Shown here: in pieces, positions 18,891 through 27,602 of the stretch
Layout of the letters: each line of letters starts with the position of its first letter
How positions within the stretch are numbered: position 1 is the first letter of the stretch
Assembly: GCA_013289695.1 (NCBI GenBank)
Contig: JABCZK010000005.1
Location: 108,114 to 172,113 of the forward strand
Length of the DNA: 64,000 nucleotides
Direction: 5' to 3'
Origin: Acidobacteriota bacterium
GTDB taxonomy: Bacteria; Acidobacteriota; Terriglobia; Acidiferrales; UBA7541
Translations under genes and position numbers: made by a program
Notes under the pieces: model-generated
Seen by the model: the letters and a program-made list of their open reading frames with translations, nothing else
What the model was told of the DNA's origin: nothing
The model's database searches: none

Positions 18891-19970
18891 CTAGTTCGAT
18901 GAGCCGAGGAACGCTTTCGCGATTTCGCGGACGCGCGTGGAACATGCGGGGCAGGACGGGCATGCGGAGCAGCAATCCGCAGCAGCGGGCTGACTCGCGA
19001 CATTGAGCGCGGCTTGAAGATATTCCGCGGTTTTGACGGGGCGGCCCATCTCGGCATTCAGGTTACCGAGCAGCAACAGGAAAACCGGATTTCCCGGATA
19101 ACGCTCGACGAGCGGTTGCGCAACCAGAATGGCCCGTTCGTATTGATAGTCAAAGGTGCGCAGATTTCTCGCGAGATGGAAACGCATTTCCACGGGCGTC
19201 ACCACGCCGCGATCAATTCCGATTTGCATCTCGCGAATACCCTCCGTCCTACTGCCGCCCGGGATGCCCATGAAGAAGCGCAGGATTTTCACGGTGGTCG
19301 AAAGCGAATCCACGTAGTAGTTGTAGAGGCCCAGGCCGGCGGTGGCGTCGGCCATCTGCGGATCGAGCTCCAGAGCGCGCAGGAATTCGGAGCGCGCAAC
19401 GACGCCGGCGTGCGCGACCGCGCGATTTTCGCCACGCAGGACATCCAGGCGCACCTTCAACGCCAGACCCATCCCGGCGTAGAAATGCATATCCGCCGTG
19501 TCGGATTTGGCGATTTGCGCGTGGGCTAGATCAACTACTTTGTCCGCGAGCAGCAGGAAGGCTTCGTCTTCCGGTTTTTTTCCGCGCTTCCAGGCGTCGA
19601 TCATTCCGTATTTGATTTCCAGGTTGGCGCAGTAAATTTTCCACCAGCGCGCTTCGCCTTCGAGAAGAAAGGCGAGAGGATTTTCGGGCCGCGACTGTTC
19701 GAGGTTGCGCAGTATGGCGATGGCTGCGTCCGGATCGCCGCTATACATTTTGTCCATGGCTTGCACGGCTTCGGGCGGGAGCTTGATTTCGCCGGCACGC
19801 GTGGGCAGGGCGAACAAGGCGCAGCAGAGCGCGACGAGCAGAACGGAGAGCAGGGATGTTGTAGCGTGAACAATCGGCGGGTGGGTCCCGTAGGCGCGGG
19901 ACCCGCCCCTACAAATGCGCGGAGGCAGCGAGATGGCGGTAAGACGGATGCGGCGGCGCACGTTGTTCAC
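18891..19970 (-). CDS. Secreted tetratricopeptide-repeat-like protein
   Basis: Function unknown. The GTG start at 19970 forms a GTGA overlap with the stop of the upstream membrane gene, which supports it over the longer frame. The 359-residue product has an unusual N-terminal extension of about 33 residues before a hydrophobic signal-like segment (ATTSLLSVLLVALCCALFAL). The DNA of that extension contains a dispersed palindrome (19883-19904). The body is helical with TPR-like units (for example PDAAIAILRNLEQSRPENP and a final NPVFLLLLGNLNAEMGRP). It ends with a Cys-rich patch, CCSACPSCPAC. Coupling to the neighbouring membrane protein suggests they act together. Confidence 0.75.
   Translation of the reverse strand: MNNVRRRIRLTAISLPPRICRGGSRAYGTHPPIVHATTSLLSVLLVALCCALFALPTRAGEIKLPPEAVQAMDKMYSGDPDAAIAILRNLEQSRPENPLAFLLEGEARWWKIYCANLEIKYGMIDAWKRGKKPEDEAFLLLADKVVDLAHAQIAKSDTADMHFYAGMGLALKVRLDVLRGENRAVAHAGVVARSEFLRALELDPQMADATAGLGLYNYYVDSLSTTVKILRFFMGIPGGSRTEGIREMQIGIDRGVVTPVEMRFHLARNLRTFDYQYERAILVAQPLVERYPGNPVFLLLLGNLNAEMGRPVKTAEYLQAALNVASQPAAADCCSACPSCPACSTRVREIAKAFLGSSN
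19883..19904. repeat. Palindromic repeat inside the N-terminal coding region of the TPR gene
   Basis: GGGTCCCG and CGGGACCC form an 8-bp stem with a 6-base loop, flanked by GGGGCGG/GTAG sequences like those around 12442-12470. It lies just downstream of the GTG start, ahead of the signal sequence. Confidence 0.55.
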
Positions 19971-20911
19971 TTTACTCTTTTTACCCAGCCGAGGAGCCAA
20001 GCGGCGGTAACGTACATCACGAAGCAGTCCAGCGCAAAGGGAAGGAAGCCGAGAAAGCCCGGCGCGGGCATCTCGAAAATTTTCCAGCGCTGAAACATCG
20101 GGAAGGTGTAAAGCCATTTTGCGGCGGCCCAATAATTCCAGAATTCCCACAACCAGCCGCAGATCCAGCCTGCGAGAAGGAATTCATAAAGGCGGCGGCG
20201 GATGCCTTCGGCCAGATCGCCGAGAAAAGATGGAAGGCCGAGGCGGTGATTGAGTGGGTCGAGGAGCAAGAGAAAACCGATCCAGACGAGCGCGAAAAGG
20301 TATGCGGCGAAGTGCCGGGGCACTAGCGGCGGAATGAGCAAGCAGGCTGCGCCGGAAATCATCAGGACGTATTCGGCGGCGCGAGAAATATTCGGCGAAG
20401 AATCCAGCGCGGCTTCCAGCGAAGGGCCGGCTGGAGAAGCCGGGAGCACGGCCTGGACTAAATCCGCGGTTTCGAACACGGCGGGAGTGATGGTGGCGAA
20501 GGACCAGGCATAGCCGAACAGCGCGGCGGGCCAGGTGCGGGGCACGCCGACGTACGTCCAATTTTGCAGCCTGAGATTGTAGGCTTCGAAAATCAGCCAG
20601 AGAGGAATCGAGAGTAATGCGAGGCGCGCGACGACGATGGGCGCGTCATTGAGACGCGAGCGATTGGTGAGCGCGAGGACGGCGGCATCGGCAATTAGGA
20701 TGTAGGAACTCCAGGCGATTGCTGTGAAGTAGGTGGCGACCGGCTCGATGCGTGCGAAGAGCAACGCTTCGGCGGAGAGCAGGGCGAGCCATCCGAGCCA
20801 TCCGTGAGCGGGAAAGGCGCGAAAGCGGCGCGCGCGGAAATATCCGAGGAACAGGATCGCGACGGTGGCGGCAGTGAGCGCGAGGCCGAGAGTTGTGCGG
20901 GAGTTTGGCAT
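19967..20911 (-). CDS. Polytopic membrane protein of unknown function
   Basis: Not assigned to a family. The start at 20911 (MPNSRTTLGLALTAA) is chosen because the sequence before it is not hydrophobic or conserved-looking; the frame extends to 21004. The 314-residue product has about eight or nine hydrophobic segments and few charged loops, with aromatic-rich motifs such as WLWEFWNYWAAAKW near the C-terminal end. Its stop overlaps the GTG of the TPR gene (GTGA), so the pair is translationally coupled. It might be a lipid or carotenoid-related membrane enzyme, but no catalytic motif was recognised. Confidence 0.7.
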   Translation of the reverse strand: MPNSRTTLGLALTAATVAILFLGYFRARRFRAFPAHGWLGWLALLSAEALLFARIEPVATYFTAIAWSSYILIADAAVLALTNRSRLNDAPIVVARLALLSIPLWLIFEAYNLRLQNWTYVGVPRTWPAALFGYAWSFATITPAVFETADLVQAVLPASPAGPSLEAALDSSPNISRAAEYVLMISGAACLLIPPLVPRHFAAYLFALVWIGFLLLLDPLNHRLGLPSFLGDLAEGIRRRLYEFLLAGWICGWLWEFWNYWAAAKWLYTFPMFQRWKIFEMPAPGFLGFLPFALDCFVMYVTAAWLLGWVKRVK

Positions 20912-21010
20912 GAGCGTGATGGGTGCGGGGCCGCGGTTATGATAACGCAGAGTGGTGAAGTCTTTGGCGTGTTCGACGGGGAAGCATTTTCGGGGTGAAG
21001 GCACGAAGAG

Positions 21011-21046
21011 AGATCCTTCACCCGCTGTCGCGGGTTCAGGATGACG
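21011..21046. repeat. Dispersed repeat, family D
   Basis: AGATCCTTCACCCGC...GCGGGTTCAGGATGAC hairpin, an inverted relative of the element at 12511-12546. It lies in the divergent gap between the membrane-protein gene and the APC permease gene. Confidence 0.55.
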
Positions 21047-21200
21047 AGCTAAAGAAAGAGCACAGGCAAGATTGTGCCTATGCTACGAGAACGCGCAGAG
21101 GGGCGCAGTTTTCGGGATACTGAGTTCGCATTCTTGTTATGCTGACTTTCCTGTTTCTGCGGAAAATATCGGCGGGTGAGAGAATTTTTAGCGATGCGGC

Positions 21201-22604
21201 ATGAGTGAACCGGAAAAACTCGAGCGCGGGTTGGGGCTGATCGAGGCGACGTCATTGAACATGACGTTCATGGTGGGGATCGGCCCGTTCATCGTGATTC
21301 CGTTCATCGTGCGCGCGATGGGTGGGCCGCAGTGCATTCTGGCGTGGGTGGTGGGCGCGGTACTGGCGGCGCTGGACGGTTGCGTGTGGGCGGAATTGGG
21401 CGCGGCGATGCCGCAGGCAGGAGGAAGCTACGTTTTTCTGCGCGAGGCGTATGGGGCGAACCGGCTGGGCAGGCTGATGTCGTTCCTATTTATCTGGCAG
21501 ACGCTGTTTCAAGCGCCGCTGAGCATTTCTTCGGGCGCGCTGGGATTCGCGGATTACTCGATTTATCTAACGATGAAAATTCCCGGTATGACGGCTTGGC
21601 TAAACACGCATACGGACTACACCCGATGGGCGGTGATGAACTATGACCGGGTGATTGCGGTGCTGCTGATTGCGATTGCGGTGGCGCTGCTGTACCGGCG
21701 GATCACGGCGATCGGGAAAATTTCGACGGTGCTTTGGGTGATCGTGCTGGGAACGATTTTGTGGCTGATTTACGGCGGGGCGACGCATTTCAACGCGGGG
21801 AATCTTTTTACCTTTCCGGCGGGGGCGTGGAGTTTTTCGTGGATTTTTTTCGCGGGGCTGGGGCACGCGTCGGTGCAGACGGTGTACAGCTATCTGGGCT
21901 ACTACAATGTGTGCAATCTGGGCGGGGAGATGAAGGAGCCGGGGAAAAATATTCCGCGCGCGATCTTCATTTCGATTTTCGGAATCGCGATTTTATATTT
22001 TCTGATGCAAACGAGCATTTTGAGCGTGGTGCCGTGGCAGGAGGCGGCACGATCGACTTTCGTGGTGAGCTTGTTCGTGGAGCGGACGTTTGGAATGAAT
22101 TGGGCGACGCTGGCGACGGCGCTGATACTGGTGCTGGCGTTCGGGTCGGTGTTTTCGGCGACGCTGGGGTATTCGCGGGTGCCGTATGCAGCGGCGCTGG
22201 ACGGGAATTTTTTTTCGGTGTTTGCGAAGGTGCATCCGACCAAGCGATTCCCACACGTCGCGTTGCTGGCGCTGGGCGCTACGTCCATGGTGGTCTGCTT
22301 GTTTTTCGATCTCTTCGCGGTGATCCGCGCCATCCTGGCCATGCGCTGCCTCATCCAATTCGTGGGCCAGGCGGTGGGATTGATGCTGCTACACCGGAGA
22401 TGGAAATCCGAACACTGGCCGTTTCGCATGTGGCTTTATCCCGTTCCGGTGTTGCTGGCGATTGTAGGCTGGTTGGCAGTCTTTATTTCTACCGGACGCA
22501 GACCGATGCTGGCCTCGCTTGCGGCGATGGCAGCGGGTATTCTGGTGTACATGGGACGCGCCCGAATGCTGCGGCAGTGGCCCTTTGAGGAGGCCGGCAC
22601 TTGA
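21201..22604 (+). CDS. APC-superfamily amino acid permease
   Basis: Predicted amino acid or amine transporter in the inner membrane. The 467-residue protein has about 12 membrane segments and the consensus first helix of the APC family, here GLGLIEATSLNMTFMVGIGPFIVIPFI, with a conserved Gly-rich unwound region. GAAMPQAGGSYVFLREAYG marks the loop between helices 2 and 3. It is the first gene of a three-gene unit; its TGA overlaps the TTG start of the PIG-L gene (22601-22604). Substrate cannot be inferred. Confidence 0.88.
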   Translation: MSEPEKLERGLGLIEATSLNMTFMVGIGPFIVIPFIVRAMGGPQCILAWVVGAVLAALDGCVWAELGAAMPQAGGSYVFLREAYGANRLGRLMSFLFIWQTLFQAPLSISSGALGFADYSIYLTMKIPGMTAWLNTHTDYTRWAVMNYDRVIAVLLIAIAVALLYRRITAIGKISTVLWVIVLGTILWLIYGGATHFNAGNLFTFPAGAWSFSWIFFAGLGHASVQTVYSYLGYYNVCNLGGEMKEPGKNIPRAIFISIFGIAILYFLMQTSILSVVPWQEAARSTFVVSLFVERTFGMNWATLATALILVLAFGSVFSATLGYSRVPYAAALDGNFFSVFAKVHPTKRFPHVALLALGATSMVVCLFFDLFAVIRAILAMRCLIQFVGQAVGLMLLHRRWKSEHWPFRMWLYPVPVLLAIVGWLAVFISTGRRPMLASLAAMAAGILVYMGRARMLRQWPFEEAGT

Positions 22605-25153
22605 ATTGGATCACGAGGCAGGGATTTTTTAGCTTGGCTGCAATGATTTTTCCGGTGCTTTCAGTCGCATGCACGTCGGCACAGCCGGTTGGCGCGCAGT
22701 CGCTGCCGGAAACGGTGGAGGCGATTCATAAAGCGCGGGTGAGCACGCGCATTCTTTTCATTACGGCGCATCCGGATGACGAATGGTCGAGCCTGCTGGC
22801 TTATCTTTCGCATGGATTGAACGCCGATGTGGCGCTGCTGACGATTACGCGCGGGCAGGGCGGGCAAAACGCGATTGGGCCAGAGCAGGACGGGGAGCTC
22901 GGCGTAGTCCGCACGGAAGAATTGCTGGCGGCGGGGCAACATTACGGCGTGCATCAATATTTCACGCGCGCTTTGGATACGGGATATTTGAAGAGCCCGG
23001 ACCAGGCGATGAAAGTGTGGGGAAATTCGGCGCTGGAAGACATGGTGCGCGTAATACGGACGTACCGGCCGGACGTGGTGATCAACGGCTGGGGCGGCGT
23101 GCATTCCGGGCATGGGCATCATCAGGCGAGCGGAATTTTGACGCCGCAAGCGGTGACGGCGGCGGCTGACCCGAAAATGTTTCCGGAACAAATCGCGGAA
23201 GGGCTGACGCCGTGGAAGGTGACGTTGGAAACGCGCGTCGCGCGCAACGCCAACGCCACGAATGCCGTGGCATTGCCGGCGGATGAAGTGTCGCCCTTGT
23301 GGGGGAAAACCTACGTCGAGATGGGGATGGAGGGGCACGCGCAGCACCGGTCGCAGGGAACGCCAGCTTTTTTCGGGAATGCGTTTTTCCGGCGGCCGGT
23401 ATTTTTGGTGGCGGAGAACGAGAAGGGCGAAGCGGGAAGATTCGACGCGCAGTTGCTGGCCGAGCCACTTGCGTCTCTGGCCAGGCGATTTCCGGAGTTG
23501 CAGGCGACGATGGCTCCGGCGCTGAATACGGCCGAACAAGAATTGACGTCGGCCGCGAAATCCGCGCTGGCGGAAGATCGCGCGGCTGCGGCGAAGTCGT
23601 TGGCTGATGCGGCGAGAGAGATTGCTGGGTTGCGCGAGCAGTTAGCGAAGCAGGCGGAAAAAGGCGATGCCAAGGCTGCGGTATGGGAACTCGATGGCGT
23701 GTGCAAGCGGATTGATCTGGCGCTCGCCGATGACGTGGCGATTCCGGTGGACGCGCAAGCGAGCCGTCATGAACTGGTGGCGGGGGAGAATTTTTCGGTA
23801 GAGGTGTCGGTTGCGGGCGTTCCGGCTGTGCCGGTGAAATGGACTTTGGACGCGAGCAGCATATTGGTGCCGAGCGGATGGAGCGTGACGCCGGAGGGAG
23901 CGCAGGGAGCGAGCGATGCGGCGAAGTTCAACGTGGCGATTGCGGCGGGAGCAACGCGATCGTTGACTCCCGCGGATGCAGTGTTGCCATTTCCGCCGCC
24001 GCTGGTGCGTTTGGCGCTGCATGTGGAAGTTGCGGGATACGAATTCGCGGTGGAGCGCCCGGTGAATTCGATGGAGGCCACCACAACCGGGATACAAACG
24101 TATCCGCTGGAGCTGGTGCCGGCGGTGACGTTGACCGTGGAGCCGAAGCAAGTGATGGCGCCGGAGAAACGGGCGGCGATGCCGGTGAAACTTTTCGCGC
24201 GGGTGCGTTACCACGGAACGGCGGCGACGAAAGTGGCGGTGGGACTGGACACGCCGAAGGGCTGGACGGTGGAAATTCCGAACGTGCAGGGACCGCTGGA
24301 ATTTGCGAAGGGCGGCGACCGGTTGATTCAGTTTGTGGTGACGGCGCCGGCGCAAACCGCGGCGGGGGCTTACACGTTGCATCCGTATGCGCGCATCGGC
24401 GAGGAAACTTTTCGGACGTCCGTGGAGCCGATTCCCACTTTGCAGACACGAAACTGGAGCGAATCGGCGGATGCGACGGTGCACGTGCTGAATCTGGTGG
24501 TGCCGGCGGGATTGCGCATCGGTTACATCGCCGCGGAAAACGATACCTTGCCTGAGATATTGCGGCAGATCGGGATTCGCGTGGATATGTTGGATGAGGT
24601 GGCGCTGGCGTTTGGAGATTTGAGCAAGTACGACGCGATTACCGTGGGGATACGCGCTTACGAATTGCGTCCGGACCTGCTGCGGACAAACGCGCGATTG
24701 CTGGATTACGTGAAGCGCGGCGGGACGCTGCTGGTGCAGTACCAGCGCGATTTCGCGTGGAACGAAGAGTTGCCGGCGCCGTTCAAGGCCACGATGCCGG
24801 AGCAGACTTCGCGCGTGACAGATGCAAATTCGCCCGTGCGATTTCTCGCGCCGGACGATCCGCTGCTGAATTCGCCGAACAAGATCACGCTTGATGATTT
24901 TCGAGGCTGGGTGCAGGAGCGCGGGCTGTATTTCTGGGGCACGTTCGATGTGAAATACACGCCGGTGCTGGGATTGAGGGATCCGGGCGAGGCGGAGGCC
25001 AACGGGTCGCTGGTTTATGTGCGCGACGGGAAGGGTTTGTACATTTATACGGGGCTTTCGTTTTTCCGGGAATTGCCGGCGGGAGTGCCGGGGGCTTACC
25101 GGTTGTTTGTGAATTTGTTGAGCCAGACGAGACATGCGGCGGGACAGGATTGA
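22601..25153 (+). CDS. Secreted PIG-L/LmbE family deacetylase with C-terminal extension
   Basis: Probable zinc-dependent N-deacetylase acting on an amino-sugar or similar substrate outside the cytoplasm. Translation starts at TTG 22601 with GAGGAGG upstream, overlapping the permease stop. After a signal sequence (residues about 9-30), the catalytic domain holds the AHPDDE motif (56-61) and the second zinc motif HGHHQ (171-175). The remaining 600 residues include beta-rich regions reminiscent of NEW3/CARDB-type modules (about 380-620). Toward the C-terminus is a glutamine-amidotransferase-like fold (IGYIAAENDTLPEILRQIG and YVKRGGTLLVQY). The arrangement matches large exported LmbE proteins found in soil bacteria. 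It is followed by an overlapping FGE-like gene. Confidence 0.88.
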   Translation: MNWITRQGFFSLAAMIFPVLSVACTSAQPVGAQSLPETVEAIHKARVSTRILFITAHPDDEWSSLLAYLSHGLNADVALLTITRGQGGQNAIGPEQDGELGVVRTEELLAAGQHYGVHQYFTRALDTGYLKSPDQAMKVWGNSALEDMVRVIRTYRPDVVINGWGGVHSGHGHHQASGILTPQAVTAAADPKMFPEQIAEGLTPWKVTLETRVARNANATNAVALPADEVSPLWGKTYVEMGMEGHAQHRSQGTPAFFGNAFFRRPVFLVAENEKGEAGRFDAQLLAEPLASLARRFPELQATMAPALNTAEQELTSAAKSALAEDRAAAAKSLADAAREIAGLREQLAKQAEKGDAKAAVWELDGVCKRIDLALADDVAIPVDAQASRHELVAGENFSVEVSVAGVPAVPVKWTLDASSILVPSGWSVTPEGAQGASDAAKFNVAIAAGATRSLTPADAVLPFPPPLVRLALHVEVAGYEFAVERPVNSMEATTTGIQTYPLELVPAVTLTVEPKQVMAPEKRAAMPVKLFARVRYHGTAATKVAVGLDTPKGWTVEIPNVQGPLEFAKGGDRLIQFVVTAPAQTAAGAYTLHPYARIGEETFRTSVEPIPTLQTRNWSESADATVHVLNLVVPAGLRIGYIAAENDTLPEILRQIGIRVDMLDEVALAFGDLSKYDAITVGIRAYELRPDLLRTNARLLDYVKRGGTLLVQYQRDFAWNEELPAPFKATMPEQTSRVTDANSPVRFLAPDDPLLNSPNKITLDDFRGWVQERGLYFWGTFDVKYTPVLGLRDPGEAEANGSLVYVRDGKGLYIYTGLSFFRELPAGVPGAYRLFVNLLSQTRHAAGQD

Positions 25154-25922
25154 AGACGTGAGCGCGGCTGCAGATGGACGGGTGAGCGACGCGATTGATT
25201 TGAGCGCGCGCGTTGGCGTGAGCGAGCCGCGGATGGCGGCGATTCCCGAGGGGTGGTTTTTGATGGGGAGCGAGACCGGTCAGGAAAACGAGCGGCCGGT
25301 GCATCGGGTTTGGGTGGATGCGTTTGAGCTGGCGGAGTGCCAGGTGACGAACGCGGAGTATGCGAAATTTTTGGCTGCGACGAAGCATCGTGCGCCGCTC
25401 CATTGGGAGGATGCCAACTTTTCGCATCCGGAGCAGCCTGTGGTGGCGCCTTCCTGGTTTGATGCCGTGGCTTACTGTGAGTGGCTGAGCGCGGCGACCG
25501 GGCGGCCCCACCGTTTGCCGACGGAAGCGGAATGGGAGCGCGCCGCGCGCGGTGGAGCGGAGCAAAAACAATTTCCTTGGGGCGATGGCGCGCCGGAGCA
25601 TTTGGAGAATTATGCAGCGCGCTGGCAGAACGGGCCCGAGCCGGTGGGGCGCGCGGAACGGAACGCGTACGGGCTTTGCGACATTGCGGCCAACGTGCAC
25701 GAGTGGTGCGCAGACTGGTTTGCAGCGGAATATTACGGCGCATCGCCCGAGCGCAACCCGCAGGGACCGGCGCAGGGGTTGCGGCGAAGTTCGCGCGGGG
25801 GATCGTGGCGGCATCAGATTAAAGTGTCGCGTTGCGCGGCGCGTGCGAGCATACCTCCGGAATTTCAGTATGCGGATTATGGATTTCGCGTCGCGCGGAA
25901 CGTGAAGAGGGCGCACGGCTGA
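25134..25922 (+). CDS. Formylglycine-generating enzyme (SUMF1) fold protein lacking the catalytic cysteine pair
   Basis: FGE-sulfatase fold. It starts 20 bases inside the PIG-L gene at ATG 25134; a GTG at 25158, just after the PIG-L stop, is an alternative. The 262-residue product shows family landmarks: MAAIPEGWFLMGSE near 34-47, LPTEAEWERAARGG, ANVHEWCADWF, RGGSW and the closing YGFRVARN. In true FGE the RGGS motif is followed by two copper-binding catalytic cysteines (C....C). Here that stretch reads RGGSWRHQIKVSRCAAR, with only the cysteine equivalent to a non-catalytic position. It is therefore more likely an ergothioneine-synthase-like, binding or other FGE-fold protein than a sulfatase activator. 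The operon context suggests work with the PIG-L protein. Confidence 0.85.
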   Translation: MRRDRIEDVSAAADGRVSDAIDLSARVGVSEPRMAAIPEGWFLMGSETGQENERPVHRVWVDAFELAECQVTNAEYAKFLAATKHRAPLHWEDANFSHPEQPVVAPSWFDAVAYCEWLSAATGRPHRLPTEAEWERAARGGAEQKQFPWGDGAPEHLENYAARWQNGPEPVGRAERNAYGLCDIAANVHEWCADWFAAEYYGASPERNPQGPAQGLRRSSRGGSWRHQIKVSRCAARASIPPEFQYADYGFRVARNVKRAHG

Positions 25923-25991
25923 AGGGCGGGCGAGTCCAACCCTTCGAATCCGCCAGTCGCGGACTCACGGTGAATTGCCCTGTGGGGCGAT

Positions 25992-26273
25992 TCAGAAATT
26001 CTTGAAGCCCTCGAAGAGAAATACGCCGAGGGCAACCAGCAGCAGGACGATGGAAAGAATCATGAGAAGCTTGATGGGTTTTGAGAGCTTATCGATGCGC
26101 GCGACAATTTCGCGCTGCTCGTTGGCCATGGAATCGCCCGCGCGACCCAGAAAGATCTGATCGTCCTCGCGAATTTCCAGAGTGCCGCGATAGGCAAGCA
26201 GGCCGATGAGAACGGCAGTTACCGCTCCCCAAAGAACCAAAACGCCCAAAAGTGCGCCGTGAACCGCTTCCAT
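25992..26273 (-). CDS. Small two-helix membrane protein
   Basis: Not recognised. The start at 26273 has a GGAGG seven or so bases upstream; the frame extends further but without features. The 93-residue protein has a hydrophobic segment at each end (about 5-27 and 69-88) joined by a charged middle (REDDQIFLGRAGDSMANEQREIV), in a hairpin-like topology. The neighbouring PilZ-like gene is on the same strand 110 bp upstream; cotranscription is possible. Confidence 0.65.
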   Translation of the reverse strand: MEAVHGALLGVLVLWGAVTAVLIGLLAYRGTLEIREDDQIFLGRAGDSMANEQREIVARIDKLSKPIKLLMILSIVLLLVALGVFLFEGFKNF

Positions 26274-26383
26274 GGGTGCCCCTCCCGCCCGCTGGCCGTC
26301 AAGAGTGCCCGTGTGCAGACGGCCGTGCAGGCCCGAGTTCTTAGCTGGAATGGGGGGATTATGCACCCCGAATGGCGGAGGAT

Positions 26384-26728
26384 TCAAGCGGTAACGCGGT
26401 CGTCGGGGAACTGGATGCCCCAGAACTTGCGGGCGGGGTAGAGCATCTCGAGGCCGAGTTCGAAGACGCCGGGATCTTTGCTCCGGGTAACGCGAATGAC
26501 GCGAAATTCCTGAGTTTCCTGGGAAATGCCGTTCAGAAGTTCGAGGCGCGAGCCCAATCCGGGTTCCAGCGAAGCGCGAACCAGCGCGCCGCAGCGGCTG
26601 ACGGCGATGGCTTCGGCGAGTATGACGAGCGGCTCGCCGTCCACACCGTTGCTGAAAAGTTGCACCGGAATGCGAATGAAGACGCGCGACGAGCGGCGGC
26701 GTTCCAGCATCGCGCGAGTGGTAGCCAT
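26384..26728 (-). CDS. PilZ-like domain protein
   Basis: Single-domain protein of 114 residues. The N-terminal RRRSSRVFIRIPVQLF resembles the RxxxR c-di-GMP-binding motif of PilZ domains. The body has the beta-barrel pattern, including the region that usually carries D/NxSxxG (here ILAEAIAVSRCGALV, where the motif is degenerate: AVSRCG), and ends with VFELGLEML...WGIQFPDD. c-di-GMP binding is therefore plausible but not assured. It would act as an adaptor in the cytoplasm. It lies directly upstream of tRNA-Leu on the opposite strand. Confidence 0.75.
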   Translation of the reverse strand: MATTRAMLERRRSSRVFIRIPVQLFSNGVDGEPLVILAEAIAVSRCGALVRASLEPGLGSRLELLNGISQETQEFRVIRVTRSKDPGVFELGLEMLYPARKFWGIQFPDDRVTA

Positions 26729-26818
26729 GATTTCGTCTCCTGTTCGCCGCGAGCGCAGCGATTCAATGTAGTGCGATCGTCAGGGCGGGTCAAGACTTCC
26801 TGATGGCGGTGTGCTGCG

Positions 26819-26847
26819 TTGACAAACCGCGGGGCACGGGTCAATAT
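26819..26847 (+). promoter_or_regulatory. Candidate promoter of tRNA-Leu
   Basis: A perfect TTGACA (26819-26824) is followed after 17 bases by CAATAT (26842-26847), a weak -10. The tRNA gene starts 40 bases further. The -35 is convincing; the -10 is not. Confidence 0.4.
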
Positions 26848-26887
26848 GGATGAGCCTCGTAGTTTTGTTTTGCCACACACCAGCACG

Positions 26888-26974
26888 GCCCGAGTGGCGG
26901 AATTGGCAGACGCGCTAGCTTCAGGAGCTAGTTCTCGCAAGGGAGTGGAGGTTCGAGTCCTCTCTCGGGCACCA
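26888..26974 (+). tRNA. tRNA-Leu(CAG), CCA encoded
   Basis: The 87-nt sequence folds as a class II tRNA. The acceptor stem is GCCCGAG/CTCGGGC. The anticodon stem is CTAGC/GCTAG with loop TTCAGGA (anticodon CAG). There is a long variable arm (TTCTCGCAAGGGA region), a T-loop GTTCGAGTC, discriminator A and encoded CCA. It decodes CUG. The gene is intact even though its 3' half is one end of an integrated element: the repeat at 26920-26976 restores the gene on integration. Confidence 0.97.
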
Positions 26975-26976
26975 TA
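26920..26976. repeat. Left attachment-site repeat (within tRNA-Leu)
   Basis: 57 bp identical to 29142-29198, with the same orientation. It covers the 3' half of tRNA-Leu and two bases beyond CCA. Confidence 0.93.
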
Positions 26977-27602
26977 CATTCTTAATAACTTACGCCGAAT
27001 CCGACGATCCGCGAGTTGACGCGTGATCTTGGCTGGTGGTAGTTCTGGTGGCAGTTGGTTTGGGGCTTGCTGACTGCTCATCGGCGCTTCGCCCCCAACC
27101 AATCGTTCGACTGCATTCCGCAGGTGATCTTCGGCGAGGTGGGAGTAACGCAAGGTCGTGTCAATTCGCTTATGGCCCCTGAGAACTTGCACGGTGCGTA
27201 GCGGGATGCGCGCCATCACCAGCCGGCTGGCAAAGGTGTGGCGGAGGTCATGCGAGTGGAAATTTGAAATGTTTGCCTTTTCGGTGACTTCCTCAAACCA
27301 CTGTCGGGAAGATCTCTTTCGCGAGTGATCCAAACCCGGACGCACGTAGACCGAATCGCCCGAGCAGTTTTTCAGCTTCAGCAAAGCTGCGCGCGCCGTG
27401 GAATTGATCTGAACGTAGCGAGCCTCGCCATGCTTGCTGCGGGGAATCGTGATAATGCCATTCGAGAAGTCAATATCCTGCCAGCGAAGTTGGTATTGTT
27501 CTCCCCGGCGCATACCAGTGTGAAGAGCCAGGTCGAATTCCGATTCACGGCCTGGATAGAGTTCTCGAATCCTGTCGTTCGCCAAAACTCTGTCCCCCAG
27601 TG

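Larger units (their letters stand above)
26533..27585 (-). pseudogene. Tyrosine recombinase (integrase), N-terminus missing, C-terminus altered by integration
   Basis: The frame holds a complete catalytic domain of a phage-type integrase. R26 lies in HTGMRRGEQ, K51 in SKHGEARY, H112 and R115 in HDLRH, H138 in GHKR, and the nucleophile Y147 in LRYSHL. The N-terminal arm/core-binding domains are absent: upstream of about 27600 the frame enters a tRNA fragment and then a stop. Downstream, the frame reads antisense through tRNA-Leu and into the PilZ gene (residues after 222), clearly not original coding. In an excised circle the same frame would cross the att repeat and meet TAG after seven codons, giving a normal-looking end. 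The start at 27585 is a TTG without a clear ribosome-binding site. Confidence 0.85.

Noticed and set aside
23642..25135. Minus-strand frame of 497 codons opposite the PIG-L gene
   Set aside because: Arg/His-rich antisense shadow; the plus strand has AHPDDE and HGHHQ motifs, a signal sequence and a ribosome-binding site.
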